The notes beneath the pieces are model-generated. The model was not told the DNA's origin. It did no database searches and saw nothing but the letters and a program-made list of their open reading frames with translations. 64,000 nucleotides of DNA. It comes from Sinotaia quadrata (lineage: Eukaryota; Mollusca; Gastropoda; Architaenioglossa; Viviparidae). Each line of letters starts with the position of its first letter. Positions within the stretch are counted from its first letter, which is position 1. The position numbers and the translations under genes were made by a program. Location: contig CM054180.1 in the NCBI GenBank assembly GCA_028829895.1, forward strand, positions 109,979,635 through 110,043,634, in the 5' to 3' direction. Below are positions 24,610-35,472 of the stretch, one piece after another.

Positions 24610-24897
24610 CTACCTATTAGCACTGGTTAACTGAATATTTAATATTTCCATCAATTCCGGAAAGGATCGTCGTTTCCTTGAAAATGCGATCGTATATTTT
24701 TGGCTGAAAATCCTGTTTTTGAGGTCAAGATGATCCTGGCAGTATTGTCTGAGGTACTGAGGTACTATCACTGCCTGGATACTGATTAAATGACTTGCTC
24801 TCTCAGACTCTTGCTCTGGTTCCAGCTCTGTGACGTGGTGCCAGGCCCTCCTTATATAACTTTCATGCTGGAATCCACTAGACCCTAGTGACACCAT
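24610..24897 (-). CDS. Unrecognised 95-codon ORF (candidate exon or chance frame)
   Basis: An ATG-initiated minus-strand frame of 95 codons, open a further 16 codons upstream to 24945, in DNA without tandem repeats. The product is charged, with a Glu-rich patch (ELEPEQESER) near residues 24-33 and a basic patch (FSRKRRSF) near residues 73-80. It has no signal peptide, membrane segment or motif I recognise. The upstream opening could reflect an internal exon: CCATTGCCTCCAG, an acceptor-like sequence, lies at about 24923-24935 on the minus strand. There is no supporting neighbour. It is the least repeat-like long frame in the window, but chance remains the default. Confidence 0.15.
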   Translation of the reverse strand: MVSLGSSGFQHESYIRRAWHHVTELEPEQESERASHLISIQAVIVPQYLRQYCQDHLDLKNRIFSQKYTIAFSRKRRSFPELMEILNIQLTSANR

Positions 24898-24945
24898 AAA
24901 AAGAGCTCGTTGACGATATGTGTTCTGGAGGCAATGGAGTATTGA

Positions 24946-26365
24946 CTAATCTAGCTAAACCATATTTCCACTACACCATTCTTCACTAAATGCAATGATG
25001 TTGATTGTTTGAAAAAATAATACAACTCTGCATTTTAAATCATAATAAAATCTATCAAATCTAACAGTCTAAGTGTGTTAAAATAGAATAAATTCCCATA
25101 CATTTGCTAGCATACAAACAGACCGACACGTGGACAGACAAGCAGGACATGACCTCTGTATATTTCAAAGAAATATATATTCAGTAATTAATTTATTTCA
25201 TAATTATTCTTTCTGTAACTGAGAAAGTTAAAATAATAAATAAAATAAATACGAAATATATTATTTGGAAGCTCTGAGTGGTTTTAGGGAGGTCCATATA
25301 AATATCTGCTATGACCTCTCTTTTATTTTGAAAGGGATAGTTAATTTTTTTTTTACTTTCTCACCACCATCTCACTATTGTGATGTGTATGAGTTTGTGT
25401 GTGCGTATGCGTATGTGTGTGTATTTGTGTGTGTTTGTGTGTAGCTTCAGACCTAATATGTTAACTCCCATTGTTATTAACTAATTTTAATTTCTACATT
25501 AAATGATTCCACTTCAATTCTAGTCGTTTTTAACACACAAGGCAATCAAATGTATACTTCAAAATGTAGTTCCAGTTTGACTTTCTCTATTTGTGATTAT
25601 AAAGTTACTTGAATTGTTGTCAATTAAATTACAGTTCTTACAAACTCATGAATAAATTTACTGTTCACACGTCTCTCTAGCTCCTTGACTTTTGCATTGT
25701 TTCATCAACATTGGAGTAATATTTTACTTTTAGTATTACTGTTTATACAGTTTAGAGAATGAGTGAACGTCGAAATGATTATTTAAATGTCAGTTTGATG
25801 TCGTGTTAATCTGTTGAATAGTATGACTCAGATTAGAGGAAAGGGAGGCCATACGTAACGTTCAATAAATCCGCTTTTGATAGAAGCAAAATTTGAGGAA
25901 GGAGTGTACATTATTTAGGATTTATTTTGTGGTAACCGATTTTAACAGACTTTCTACCAGAAGGATTTTTATTCAGATTATTATTTGGCCCAAGCATCAT
26001 TAGGGTCACAAGCGGATCAGTTTTGGATAAAGCAGTTTATGTGGAGGTCAGTTCTTCACCATCGTTTCCGAGATGTGTGACAAAAACTTAGCCACACCCT
26101 CGTGATACGAGTTCCGGATGAGTCTATATTTCCCAGGGAACACAATCACTGCACACATAGAGCAACACAGGTCACACATGTGAGCTGTGTGATAGACAGA
26201 TACATTTTATATTATATATTACTATAGTTTAAAATGGTCACTGTAGAGATAGGTATGATGTAATGACCAACTTTAAGCTGCTAAATAGTGACACCGTTGC
26301 CTTGCATTACTATATGATTACTGAGTCACTGTCAAACAATCGCATGCTGACACACGTACGCAAAT
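24946..26365. other. AT-rich noncoding stretch
   Basis: TG-rich run at 25395-25442; otherwise no repeat or assignable frame. Confidence 0.5.
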
Positions 26366-26400
26366 ACACACACACACACACACACACGCACGCACGCACG

Positions 26401-26450
<50 letters not shown>

Positions 26451-26460
26451 CACACACCAC
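26366..26460. repeat. (CA)n-(CGCA)n compound microsatellite
   Basis: CA with a central CGCACGCACGCGCGCG segment. Confidence 0.95.
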
Positions 26461-26558
26461 GCACGCGCTTGCTAATATACGTTTCGATTAATTAATCATT
26501 AGTTTTCGTTTATTAGTCCTCTCAAGACAGAGAAGCCTGATTGTTCAGTCACTGTTAG

Positions 26559-26715
26559 CTAGGCCTGGTTGTTTCCTGTCACTGAACTAATTACCAGCTA
26601 GGCCTGGTTGTTTCCTGTTGCTGAACTAATTACCAGCTAGGCCTGGTTGTTTCCTGTTGCTGAACTAATTACCAGCTAGGCCTGGTTGTTGCCTGTCATT
26701 GAACTAATCATGTTA
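26559..26715. repeat. 39-bp minisatellite (4 copies)
   Basis: Copies start CTAGGCCTGGTTGTT at 26559, 26598, 26637 and 26676. The last is followed by a truncated AGGCCTGCTTG. Confidence 0.95.
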
Positions 26716-26969
26716 GGCCTGCTTGTGGGCTGTCATATTATATTCCTGTTAATTGGCCTCGCCTTTATTTTCACACCTGCGACGGCCGTAAGCAAGGTGT
26801 GGCATCTTAACTTTAAACATTTGATTATCTTTATTATTTTCAAAGTGAGTATTTTTCATTATCTAATCTTTAGAGTTTGAGTGGGAGTTTTGGATCTTAG
26901 CATTATAACCGTCGCAACGACTGTTCTAATGCATGACGACTTCAAAGTAATGTGGCATCACTATTACTT

Positions 26970-27185
26970 CTCTCAGAGCAGGGAAAGATAAGTGACTTAT
27001 TATTTTCTCAGAGCAGGGAAAGATAAGTGACTTATTATTCTCTCAGAGCAGGGAAAGATAAGTGACTTATTATTTTCTCAGATCAGGAAAAGATCAGTGA
27101 CTTATTATTCTCTCAGAGCGGGAAAAAAGATCAGTGACTTGTTATTCCCTCAGAACAGGAACAGATCGCTGACTTATTATTCTCA
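26970..27185. repeat. 35-bp minisatellite (6 copies)
   Basis: Unit CTCTCAGAGCAGGGAAAGAT followed by AAGTGACTTATTATT. Copies at 26970, 27005, 27040, 27075, 27110 and about 27147, diverging to the right. Confidence 0.95.
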
Positions 27186-27560
27186 GAAATCAAATGCACT
27201 AAACAGTAAAGAGAAATTAAATAAATAATAATATCATTCATGTACCCACATATTAAACAATTAAAAGTCCAAAGAGATTTATTTTACCAACTTAATAAAA
27301 ATTGATTTGAGTACACCAATGTGGAGTAACATTGCTAATTTTAAAAACAACAACAATTTATGTGTTAAAAAATTAAATTTATAAATTAAAATAACATGGT
27401 TTAACACACTAGCAAAGTCTGAATAAGTGACTAGTTATAAAACCGATTTATGAAACCGTTTTTCACACTTATATAGAACGCAAGCAATCACACACACAAG
27501 CAAACAAATAAAATACAATTTGAACATCCCAGGTCAGTCAGATTTCTTAGGCCTGATTAT
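27186..27560. other. AT-rich noncoding stretch
   Basis: Nothing seen. Confidence 0.5.
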
Positions 27561-27819
27561 CGTTACTGCCATCAAATGCACTTGGAGTGCATCGCTACTG
27601 TCGTTAAGAGTGCATTCAATGGTACCCAAACTGATGACAGCCACGTTGGTCTGTCGGCTAGCTCAGCTTCAAGTATCACAAACAATAATTCCATATTTTG
27701 GACCTTCTCTCGCTGTCCCTTAGTGTCCAAAAGTGTCTTCCTGAATCGGGTCCACGTCTGATGGTTGTGCACATCGTTGACCCCGAGGTCACTAGAGTTT
27801 CTCCCCCTTGGATTCACTC
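27561..27819. other. Ordinary-complexity block with overlapping unrecognised frames
   Basis: Two plus frames (61 and 67 codons) and a minus frame (81 codons, 27572-27817) overlap here. A 7+3+7 palindrome, ATGCACTTGGAGTGCAT, lies at 27574-27590. The block stops at a 21-base T-run (27820-27840). A retroposed minus-strand insert with a poly-A tail could produce such a run, but I cannot find target duplications. Confidence 0.25.
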
Positions 27820-27840
27820 TTTTTTTTTTTTTTTTTTTTT
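27820..27840. repeat. Poly-T tract (21 bp)
   Basis: Uninterrupted T-run separating two ordinary-complexity blocks. Confidence 0.95.
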
Positions 27841-28030
27841 GGTCGCAGACTCATTCTGAGCGTAAGTGCAGTGACGTCACTTGCGCCGCTCTCCTTGTCA
27901 AAAGGGAGAAGACTCTGTGAGCTTAGGAGGTAGAACTCTCGGAAGCGCGGACCTCCGTTAAGGCGGGCCTCAACCTATTTTCAAGACTTCCTGTTTTTCC
28001 ATGGCGGTTTTTCTGCACGCTCTGTCCAAT
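27841..28030. promoter_or_regulatory. CpG-containing island with extended CRE palindrome
   Basis: AGTGACGTCACT, a 12-bp palindrome containing the full CRE, at 27870-27881, and ATGGCGG (YY1 core) at 28001-28007. CpG is visibly more frequent than in flanking DNA. Confidence 0.35.
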
Positions 28031-28342
28031 TGTTGAGTGAATCATTTCTGGATGCTGGATGAATAATTTAACGTGCAGGTTTGATCCGTTTCCTTACAAG
28101 TAAAACAAATTCATTCCCACCTACCCCTTTTGCCAATTTCCTTAACAAATCTACCGACACACTACTTCCCATCATACCTATACTTTGCCCAGTGTGCATT
28201 GTTAGACTTAAAGACAGGATAGGATTTAGAAACACACTGAAGAGTAAAGAAACTGTTAACGGTGAATTATATATTGTACGCCGTCATGCAAGACACAAAA
28301 TCAGTATGCATGCGATTCCATGATTATCGATACCTGGTAGAT

Positions 28343-28465
28343 TAATGATAATGGTACAATAATAAATGGTGGACTAATTATAATGGTACAATAATAAATG
28401 GTGGATTAATGATAATGGTACAATAATAAATGGTGGACTAATGATAATGGTACAATAATACATTG
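28343..28465. repeat. 32-bp minisatellite (4 copies)
   Basis: Copies start TAATGATAATGGTACAATAA at 28343, 28375, 28407 and 28439, with the last one partial. Confidence 0.95.
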
Positions 28466-29294
28466 CTCTGTAATAAAATGATAATGGAATACACTAAATT
28501 GTACACGAATAATAATGAAACATTAATAAATAGACCCTAAGAATGGAACAATAATTAATATATGACAAGAAGAGAATTTCAAAAGAAAGGTCAGTCACAT
28601 TTTATTTAGGAAACTTAGCTTAATGAAAACTCGTCTTACGTGTTCTAAAATTAGCCTCATGTGAAAACTGGAATCTTACGTGTTCTAAAATTAGATATAA
28701 AGAAAGAGAATACGCTTTTCATGCATTGAAAATCAGCATCTGTTCTCTCTGACAACTGTTTTTACTTCTTACTCTTACTTAAACTGTTGATAAATTAATA
28801 CATTAATGCACACTGCAAGTGACCAACTGTGCTGTAAAAACAAAATTGCATTTAAACACTAATTGGATATATAGTTAGAGATACATATATATATGAGAGT
28901 CAAACAAAACCAATAGATAAATTAATATGCATTTAGTCAGATGTATAAAAGGTAGGAATTATACTTAATTATATTGCTCATACGGACAATATATTATAGA
29001 GAAATTGGATGAATAAATAACAGGTTTATTGATGAATAGAAAGACTAATTGGTATATTCATATTTACTTAAATACCTATGTCAACACAGGGATAGCAAGA
29101 AAAATATTTCTCTTATGATTGCTATGATATTTTTCATTTCCGTTATATATATATATATAAAAAAAAAGTTGTTCTGGGATAAGTAAAAAATCAAAGCAGA
29201 ATAAGAGGAAAAAGGTTTTAAAAAATAAAATAATTTTTTTTATAAATTAGTTATTTTCATTCAAATTAGCCAGAAGAATCTGCTCTGCTCTGTT

Positions 29295-29295
<1 letters not shown>
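28466..29295. other. AT-rich noncoding stretch
   Basis: A 24-bp direct repeat (CTTACGTGTTCTAAAATTAG type) at about 28635 and 28676; otherwise nothing seen. Confidence 0.5.

Positions 29296-29358
<63 letters not shown>
29296..29358. repeat. (CA)n microsatellite
   Basis: About 62 bp of pure CA. Confidence 0.97.
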
Positions 29359-29361
<3 letters not shown>

Positions 29362-29689
29362 AGTAAGTGTGAAGAGCCATCAAAGTGGTGGTCAGAGGAG
29401 CACATGCAAAACAATTAAAGTACTTTCACCACGTCCGCACTCCACTTTTGCCCCTTTTCTTCGTGTCAAAGAATAGGGCTCGCTATTCTAGCTGCTAGGG
29501 TCATACGCATTGATTAAACATCATGTTTGACGAGATTTAATTACCAATCCACTTTAGTTTAATTGTTCTTATGTTCCCATTGCCATCACCTTTCTAATCG
29601 CTGAGGTCGCGAGCAGTTGTTGTGTTTGGGATGTGTTCTCTAGATGTAATAAAGGGTACAAGACTGAGAATGTGGCTGTGTGACGCTAA

Positions 29690-29804
29690 AGATAAAGAGA
29701 GATAGAGAGACAGAGAAAAAGGAAAGAGAAAAGAGAGAGACGGCAGAAAGAAGGGAGAAAGAAAGAGAGAAAGAGAAAGGAGAGAGGAGTGTCACACACA
29801 CACA

Positions 29805-29878
<74 letters not shown>

Positions 29879-29924
29879 GAAAGTGTAATATATATGACAG
29901 AGAGTTTATACTGATGTGTGTGTG

Positions 29925-30006
<82 letters not shown>

Positions 30007-30007
30007 A
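29690..30007. repeat. GA-rich tract followed by convergent (CA)n and (TG)n
   Basis: Purine-rich DNA at 29690-29788, (CA)n at about 29794-29876, a 40-bp spacer, and (TG)n at about 29917-30006. The CA and TG tracts are reverse complements, so the top strand could fold into a hairpin of more than 80 bp. ORFs on both strands here are Thr-His and Cys-Val runs. Confidence 0.95.
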
Positions 30008-30750
30008 GAGTGAGTATATGTATATAAGCGCGCGAGAAAGTTTCAGTGTAAATAATACAGTAAAGACAGAGGTGGAGTGAGAAAAAGTGTGGAAGGGAGA
30101 GAAAGAGGAATGGAAGGAGAAAGAAGAAGAAGAAGAAACTTTTATGTTATCAGGAATAAATTACATGCTCATAAAAATGATAGTTTGAAATTGTCAGTAA
30201 ATCATAACAGTCCAACTGATCTGTTAACCTCAAACAAAAGAACACATGAAGGGAAACTATTTATTAAGTAAGATTATTTAGATCTATATTAATTATCCAA
30301 CACAGTAATAAAGTTAAAACGATTCAAAGTTGTACAAGACAAAACAAGTAGGCCTCACAAGGGCTTTACGAATAACATCACACGACGCCCAAAGACGCAT
30401 TTTATAATAATGAAATGATAATGAAATACTTGAAAACGACCAGGATGCAGACAACAGAAGCCGTCAGTGTTGAGGAAGAAAGCTAAAAAAAAAAAATAAA
30501 TACACCAAAAAAAAAGAAAAAGCAAATAAAATAATATCGCAGTAGTTTCCAGGTTTGAATACGCTGATACATTGCAATCGCAAGTGAAGAGTGTGATAGG
30601 TTTTCTTGAGACTGAATAAAATATACACAAAGGCAGTTTGGTAGAAGTGAAAATTAATATTCTTACGCGCCGTGCACTGCCGGAAATGTTCACATCTCCA
30701 TTCCCCCCTTGGCAAAGAATTTGTTTAACTTTTTTCGCCTAATGCGGTTT
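30008..30750. other. AT-rich noncoding stretch
   Basis: GAAGAA run at about 30117-30140; unrecognised frames only. Confidence 0.5.
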
Positions 30751-30970
30751 TTTATTTTGTTGAAAGACTTTCCTCCTCGAAATCTCTCGACAATTGAAAG
30801 TCGTCACTTCTCGCGAAGCATTGCGGGTTGTAAAGTCGCGTGTCGCCGTCAATGGGCCTGAAATTGACAACAGCGCCGCGCAGCGGGTGCCCAGAGTTAT
30901 TTACCCTAGAACACGCGTCCGCCATATTAGTTAGTCCCCCTCCTTGTAATTTGGTCTAGAATGCGCGTGC
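30751..30970. promoter_or_regulatory. CpG-rich island with Staf/ZNF143-like and YY1-like sites
   Basis: This is one of the most CpG-dense stretches in the window. On the minus strand 30812-30829 matches 16 of 18 positions of the Staf/ZNF143 consensus as I recall it (CCCGCAATGC core). The minus strand at 30916-30928 reads AATATGGCGGACG, a YY1-type site identical to the one at 21741. Both factors act close to transcription starts, so this is my strongest promoter candidate by site density. The 70-codon plus frame starting at 30961 is unrecognised. Confidence 0.35.
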
Positions 30971-31225
30971 AGCGTATATGGTCAACACTGTTTCATAAAG
31001 GCAGATTTGTTTTTGTTAATTTAAAAATAGTACTTCTGCTGGGAAAAAACTCACAGCGATGGACCTTAAATAAAAGAACGATAGCTCTTGGTTCGCACAT
31101 GTATGCTGTGCAAACCATGATTTTTTTTTTTAAACAAGAAACATGCGGGAGATCGTCAAGACTACAGCAATAGAATGAATGAAGGGCACGCAGTTAAAAA
31201 GCAAAAGTCCGACGAATTAAGGCTG

Positions 31226-31260
31226 TAAACAAACAAACAAACAAACAAATAAACAAACAC
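31226..31260. repeat. (CAAA)n microsatellite
   Basis: Eight to nine CAAA units. Confidence 0.9.
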
Positions 31261-31347
31261 ACGAGTAATAATCAGGAAAACATAAATGAAACGTACACAT
31301 GGAACAATCATGCTCAGTATATAAACGAAATAAAGAAACAGACAAAC

Positions 31348-32280
31348 TTGCTGAAGCAATCCAAACCAGTTACAACTGGTTGAGTAGTTTTTCTGACTAA
31401 CAGTCTCACACCTGCACATAATTTCATCCAATGGGGCTAGACCCAAAGTTATTTTGTTGAAGAAAGTTCTCTATTCTGATCACTTTGATTTTGATGTAAA
31501 GTCCAGTCCTAAAGGCGATTGTTAGCTTATGGTAAGTTAACTGACTGATAAAGAAAGAATGGACTTAGAAATATTTGCACATGTTTGCTATTGATCTACG
31601 ATTTGAATGAGAGAATGCTTTATGTAATCAATCCATTATTTTTAAGTTCACTAATTTGACTAATTTGATTACATTGTACATGATAGCTTTGATCAATGCT
31701 ATATTTCTGATGCTGCATGTGTAACAGGCTAACAAATATTGTTGTTGTATTTGTAAGTTGAGAATGTGTGTGTAAGAGAGAAAGGAGTTTAGAGAAGAAA
31801 TATGCCTGAAACTTACTGCTGTCCTTAATTTGATTTTTGCAGAAAGGAGTGTACCTTTCTTTGGTACTTTGTAGCCTTGTATCCACTTTGCATCCAGCAT
31901 TGTTGTTGAAATTATCAGTAAACATGTTGCAGTAAGTTGATTCTTGTGAATTCTATTCAAGAAACAATATAATGAAAATTGAGGCTTGAGTTTGGTCTCA
32001 AGAATTCATGAAGTTTCTTGAACATTCCTTATGAGGGCATTCACTAGACACAATGTCAAGTTTTTAGCACACTATATATGAGATCTTAGTTTTAAAAAAA
32101 ATGTAGAAATGATAGTCACCTTACATTATACATCTCTGCATAAAACGCAAATATAACATATCAATAGCAAAATGCATGAGATATTTCTAAGTCCATTCTC
32201 TCTCAATCAGTCAGTTAACTCACCATTAAGTTAACGGCTGCCTTTCATGGCCGGACTTCTTGCCACTACAAATTCAAATG
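31348..32280. mobile_element. Mosaic of LTR-family fragments with inverted ends
   Basis: 31348-31530 matches the solo LTR at about 1465-1640 (including CCAGTTACAACTGG for the palindromic CCAGTTCGAACTGG). 31911-32042 matches 1735-1872. 32185-32280 in reverse matches the LTR fragment at 40815-40905. The segments 31528-31597 and 32159-32237 are inverted copies of each other (ATGGTRAGTTAACTGACTGA ... TTTGCTATTGAT). The piece between the first two matches is about 290 bp longer than in the 1.3-kb element. Frames of 101-110 codons inside are unrecognised. Confidence 0.75.
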
Positions 32281-33130
32281 ATTAGACAATAGAATTCTCT
32301 ACAGCAGGTAAGCAAAACACATAACAAAAAGAGTTTTAGGAATATATTTTAATATATCTTTTATCGAAATCAAAATTTAATTTTAATGAATAAATACCCA
32401 GTTTTTAAATTAAGTCTACTTTGTTTTCATTTGTAAAATAAATATAGATTTAAGATCTGCCGTCAATAGCTATATTTTTCCAGAGTAGTACAGTTAGTTA
32501 CAGAAAATTAAATTTTTTTCAGGAAACCTTGTTTGCACAGCTGACACTATCCAGATCTGCGCTGCTGAAAGGGTTAACAGCAGACTGAAATTACAGTTTC
32601 AAAGGAGATTTCGACATAAAGAAACAAAACACTTCCTTGAAAATTCAACGAAAAGTCGAGTAGAGAGGCAAGGAGCAAATATTATGCTTAAATAATAAAG
32701 AGAGAGAGAGAGAGAAAGACAGAAAAAAAAAGAGGAAGACTAACTCACTGGAACGGATAAATATGGCTTAATGTCGAAACACATCCTAAAAGCAGAACTG
32801 ACAAGCGAAACATCCCTCTCCGTCCCTTTCCCCCCCCAACAAAAAAAAAAAACCCAACAAAAAACCACACACACACAAAAAAAACCAAAACCAAAACCAA
32901 AACCAAAACAACCAACCTAAACAAACAAACAAAAACGTAAAGGCAGCAAAAGAAAAAAGGTAACCCTTTCGACTTTTGCTCTATCAATTGGACTAGCAGA
33001 TGCATGATTTGTCTGATCGTTCGTGGATTCTGCATGATTAGATTATCGGCCTTTAATAGGAGGAAATCGAAAAGTCAATCGAGTGAATGCTGATGTGGCA
33101 ATCCATGCCAAGCTTGGTAAGGGACGGTTT
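32281..33130. other. AT-rich noncoding stretch with (AAAACC)n
   Basis: Short (GA)n at 32699-32715 and five to six AAAACC units at about 32879-32912. The minus 96-codon frame (32745-33035) owes its Phe/Val/Gly-rich middle to these low-complexity tracts. Confidence 0.5.
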
Positions 33131-33480
33131 TGATGAGGGTAATTTCTAAAATCAGGACGCGGAGCCGCGCGCATGCTAACAGAATCACTGTCACTGTCTT
33201 AGTTGCCCAGGCAACGCAGAATTGCCGCAAATTAAATTGTGTTTCTTATTGATGCGTAGCAATTGTATGGGACTTCTTGTGCGAGGAACCGCGAAAAGCG
33301 CGATGAAAAAGGGCTCGACTTTTGAGCAGAGAGAGAATGGTAACTAAACGAGCAAAGAGCGAGGTATCGAGAGTTTTCCGAGTCCTTTTGGCCCTCGCTG
33401 CCGAATTTTGTCCTTCCTTCCGCGTTCGCCAATATGCCGGCGAGCAGTTAGCTCTTGTGTAGCGACAAGATAGAGTTCTG
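33131..33480. promoter_or_regulatory. CpG-rich island with RFX X-box palindrome
   Basis: GTTGCCCAGGCAAC at 33202-33215 has perfect inverted GTTGCC/GGCAAC arms with a 2-bp spacer, the classic X-box bound by RFX factors, which control ciliary genes across animals. Surrounding DNA is CpG-rich (CGCGGAGCCGCGCGC near 33160, repeated TCGCG/GCGCG to 33430). Minus frames of 66 and 79 codons overlap and are unrecognised. Confidence 0.4.
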
Positions 33481-33553
33481 TCCAAACCTTGAAACTGTCT
33501 TCAAAAGAGATTTAAAGTGCGGTACTTCAGCAAGCAAACATCTTGGCAGCAGA

Positions 33554-33588
33554 AGGGGTTGGGGTTGGAGTTGGGGGCATGGGGAGGG
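33554..33588 (+). other. G-quadruplex-like tract
   Basis: GGGGTTGGGGTTGGAGTTGG is followed by GGGCATGGGGAGGG, giving five G-runs of three or more. It lies about 340 bp from the X-box. Confidence 0.5.
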
Positions 33589-34009
33589 TAAATCGACAGA
33601 GTGCGCTCCGTCCAATGTCTGTCCGCAAGAGGGGGGTTACCAGACGACAGCAATGCTGTGCCGATATCGTCGTTTTGATCAAACTCGCAGAATGTGATTA
33701 AAAATATTTTAAAAGTCATGTACCTCTTTCCACCCCCATCTCTGTCTGGCTTGAAAAGTTAAGTAATCTGTAGTCTAAGCTTAATTCAATTCTTCTCGAC
33801 AAAATTCTAGATCTTGTGTAAATTAGTTAATTGATTCAGTGAGCATTTCTGTTTTGGGCGCGATTTGTTTCTGGCCTAATGTCTTTCTTTTGATCCCGTT
33901 TCTGTTCTTCTGTCGATTTTAGTTATGGGATACGATATTGTATGGAATGCGGTGCACAACAACAAACTAAGCAGCTACTAACATAGTCTATAGGCAGAAA
34001 ACAATTTCT

Positions 34010-34640
34010 ACTTCGTGAGAAAAGCCTTTGAACGGTGAATAAAGTCTGCAGATGGTGAGCAAAACTTGCAGAAAGTGAACAAAGTATTGAGGCGGTAAGT
34101 CAGCTCTGAAGGTGGTGAACAAAATCTGACTAGATGAAAGTCTAAAAATAGTGAAATAGCTGCCAGACTGGTAAAATTTGTGGATATAACTAAATTCTTG
34201 AGATGGTGAAAACCTCTTTACCAAGAGTGAAAATGCTGTGGATGAAGGCTGCAGGTAATACTCAAAGCCTGTAGTTGACCAACAATATTTTAAAATAGGT
34301 GTGTAAATGTTAAACAAGGTCTGCAATGATAAACTTACTTTAACATCCTTAAACTTTGCTTAACATCGGAAGACTTAGTCTCAAAATGATAAGTATAATC
34401 ATCTGTAGAATGTAAACAAAGTGTAGAGCAAATATAATCTGTAGAATGTAAACAAAGTGTGTAGATGATAAGCAATTATTGACTGTCAGTCAAAGTCTGA
34501 AGTTGGTAAACAGTCAATAAATGTTCATCAAAGTTTGTAGATAATAAACAAAATTAGTAGATGTTAAAATGTATAATGTGTAAGCACAGTCTGTAGCTGC
34601 CAAACTACTAAAGAGTTCTGTAAATGGTAAACAGTCCGAG
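34010..34640. repeat. Very degenerate ~25-bp array
   Basis: Recurring AAAGTCTGTAGATGGTGAAC-like segments at irregular 22-30-bp spacing across some 600 bp; divergence is high. Confidence 0.6.
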
Positions 34641-34683
34641 ATATAATAATCAGGTATACCTATTCTGTAAAAGTAATAAACAC

Positions 34684-34838
34684 CAATACCAATACACTTC
34701 CTATCAGTACCAATACCAATACACTTCATATCAGTACCAATACCAATACACATCATATCAGTACCAATACCAATACACATCATATCAGTACCAATACCAA
34801 TACACTTCATATCAGTACCAATACCAATACACTTCATA
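34684..34838. repeat. 27-bp minisatellite (6 copies)
   Basis: Unit CAATACCAATACACTTCATA plus TCAGTAC, copies at 34684, 34711, 34738, 34765, 34792 and 34819. In frame it gives a nine-residue repeat on each strand, explaining the 71- and 148-codon frames. Confidence 0.95.
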
Positions 34839-35019
34839 GATACTCCCAACGCCACTGTGTACTTGGAATGACCTTTCACCCTGCTTGAACTACGACTCAC
34901 GTGCAGCTCACCCTTCACTATTACAGATTTCACTCTGGCATTAACATTGATAATAACCAATTATAGTACTAAGCAAACTTAATAAAATTACATGTAGTTA
35001 ATTCAAGCAATGCTGCCAT

Positions 35020-35440
35020 TTCTAATATTAATACAACCACAATTACTAATTATTACATTCACCAGTTGTAATACAGTCACTAGTATTACCTAGCTTTAAA
35101 CCATTAGTAGTAATACAATCACTAATAGTACCTACAATTACAATCACTAGCAGTAATACAATCACTAATAATAACCAACACCACAATCAATAGTACTACC
35201 AAATCAGTTCCTAATACCAATATTATTATCCAATGTGATCCTCTGTACTGACATTTTAAGCAATCACCAGTATTAATAAACAATACATTAACCAATTCTA
35301 GCACCAAGTACAATCACAAGTACTAAGATAAAATACAATCGCAAATAATCATGATTTTTATTTTCAGTACAATCATAAATAATAACGTCAGGTACAGTTA
35401 CAAATAATAAAGTGCAGAATTATCACCATTTCTCGTATCA
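35020..35440. repeat. Degenerate AATACAATCACTAATAGTA array
   Basis: Irregular repeats built on ACAATCAC and AGTAATAC motifs, leading into the 25-bp array. Confidence 0.6.
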
Positions 35441-35472
35441 AATAAACTCAATTTCTTCCATCGAATACAGAG

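Noticed and set aside
32879..32912. (AAAACC)n as an interstitial telomere
   Set aside because: Animal telomeric repeat is TTAGGG/CCCTAA; the unit does not match.
34514..34960. 148-codon ORF with nine-residue CIGIGTDMM-type repeats
   Set aside because: 27-bp minisatellite open on both strands; no flanking coding evidence.
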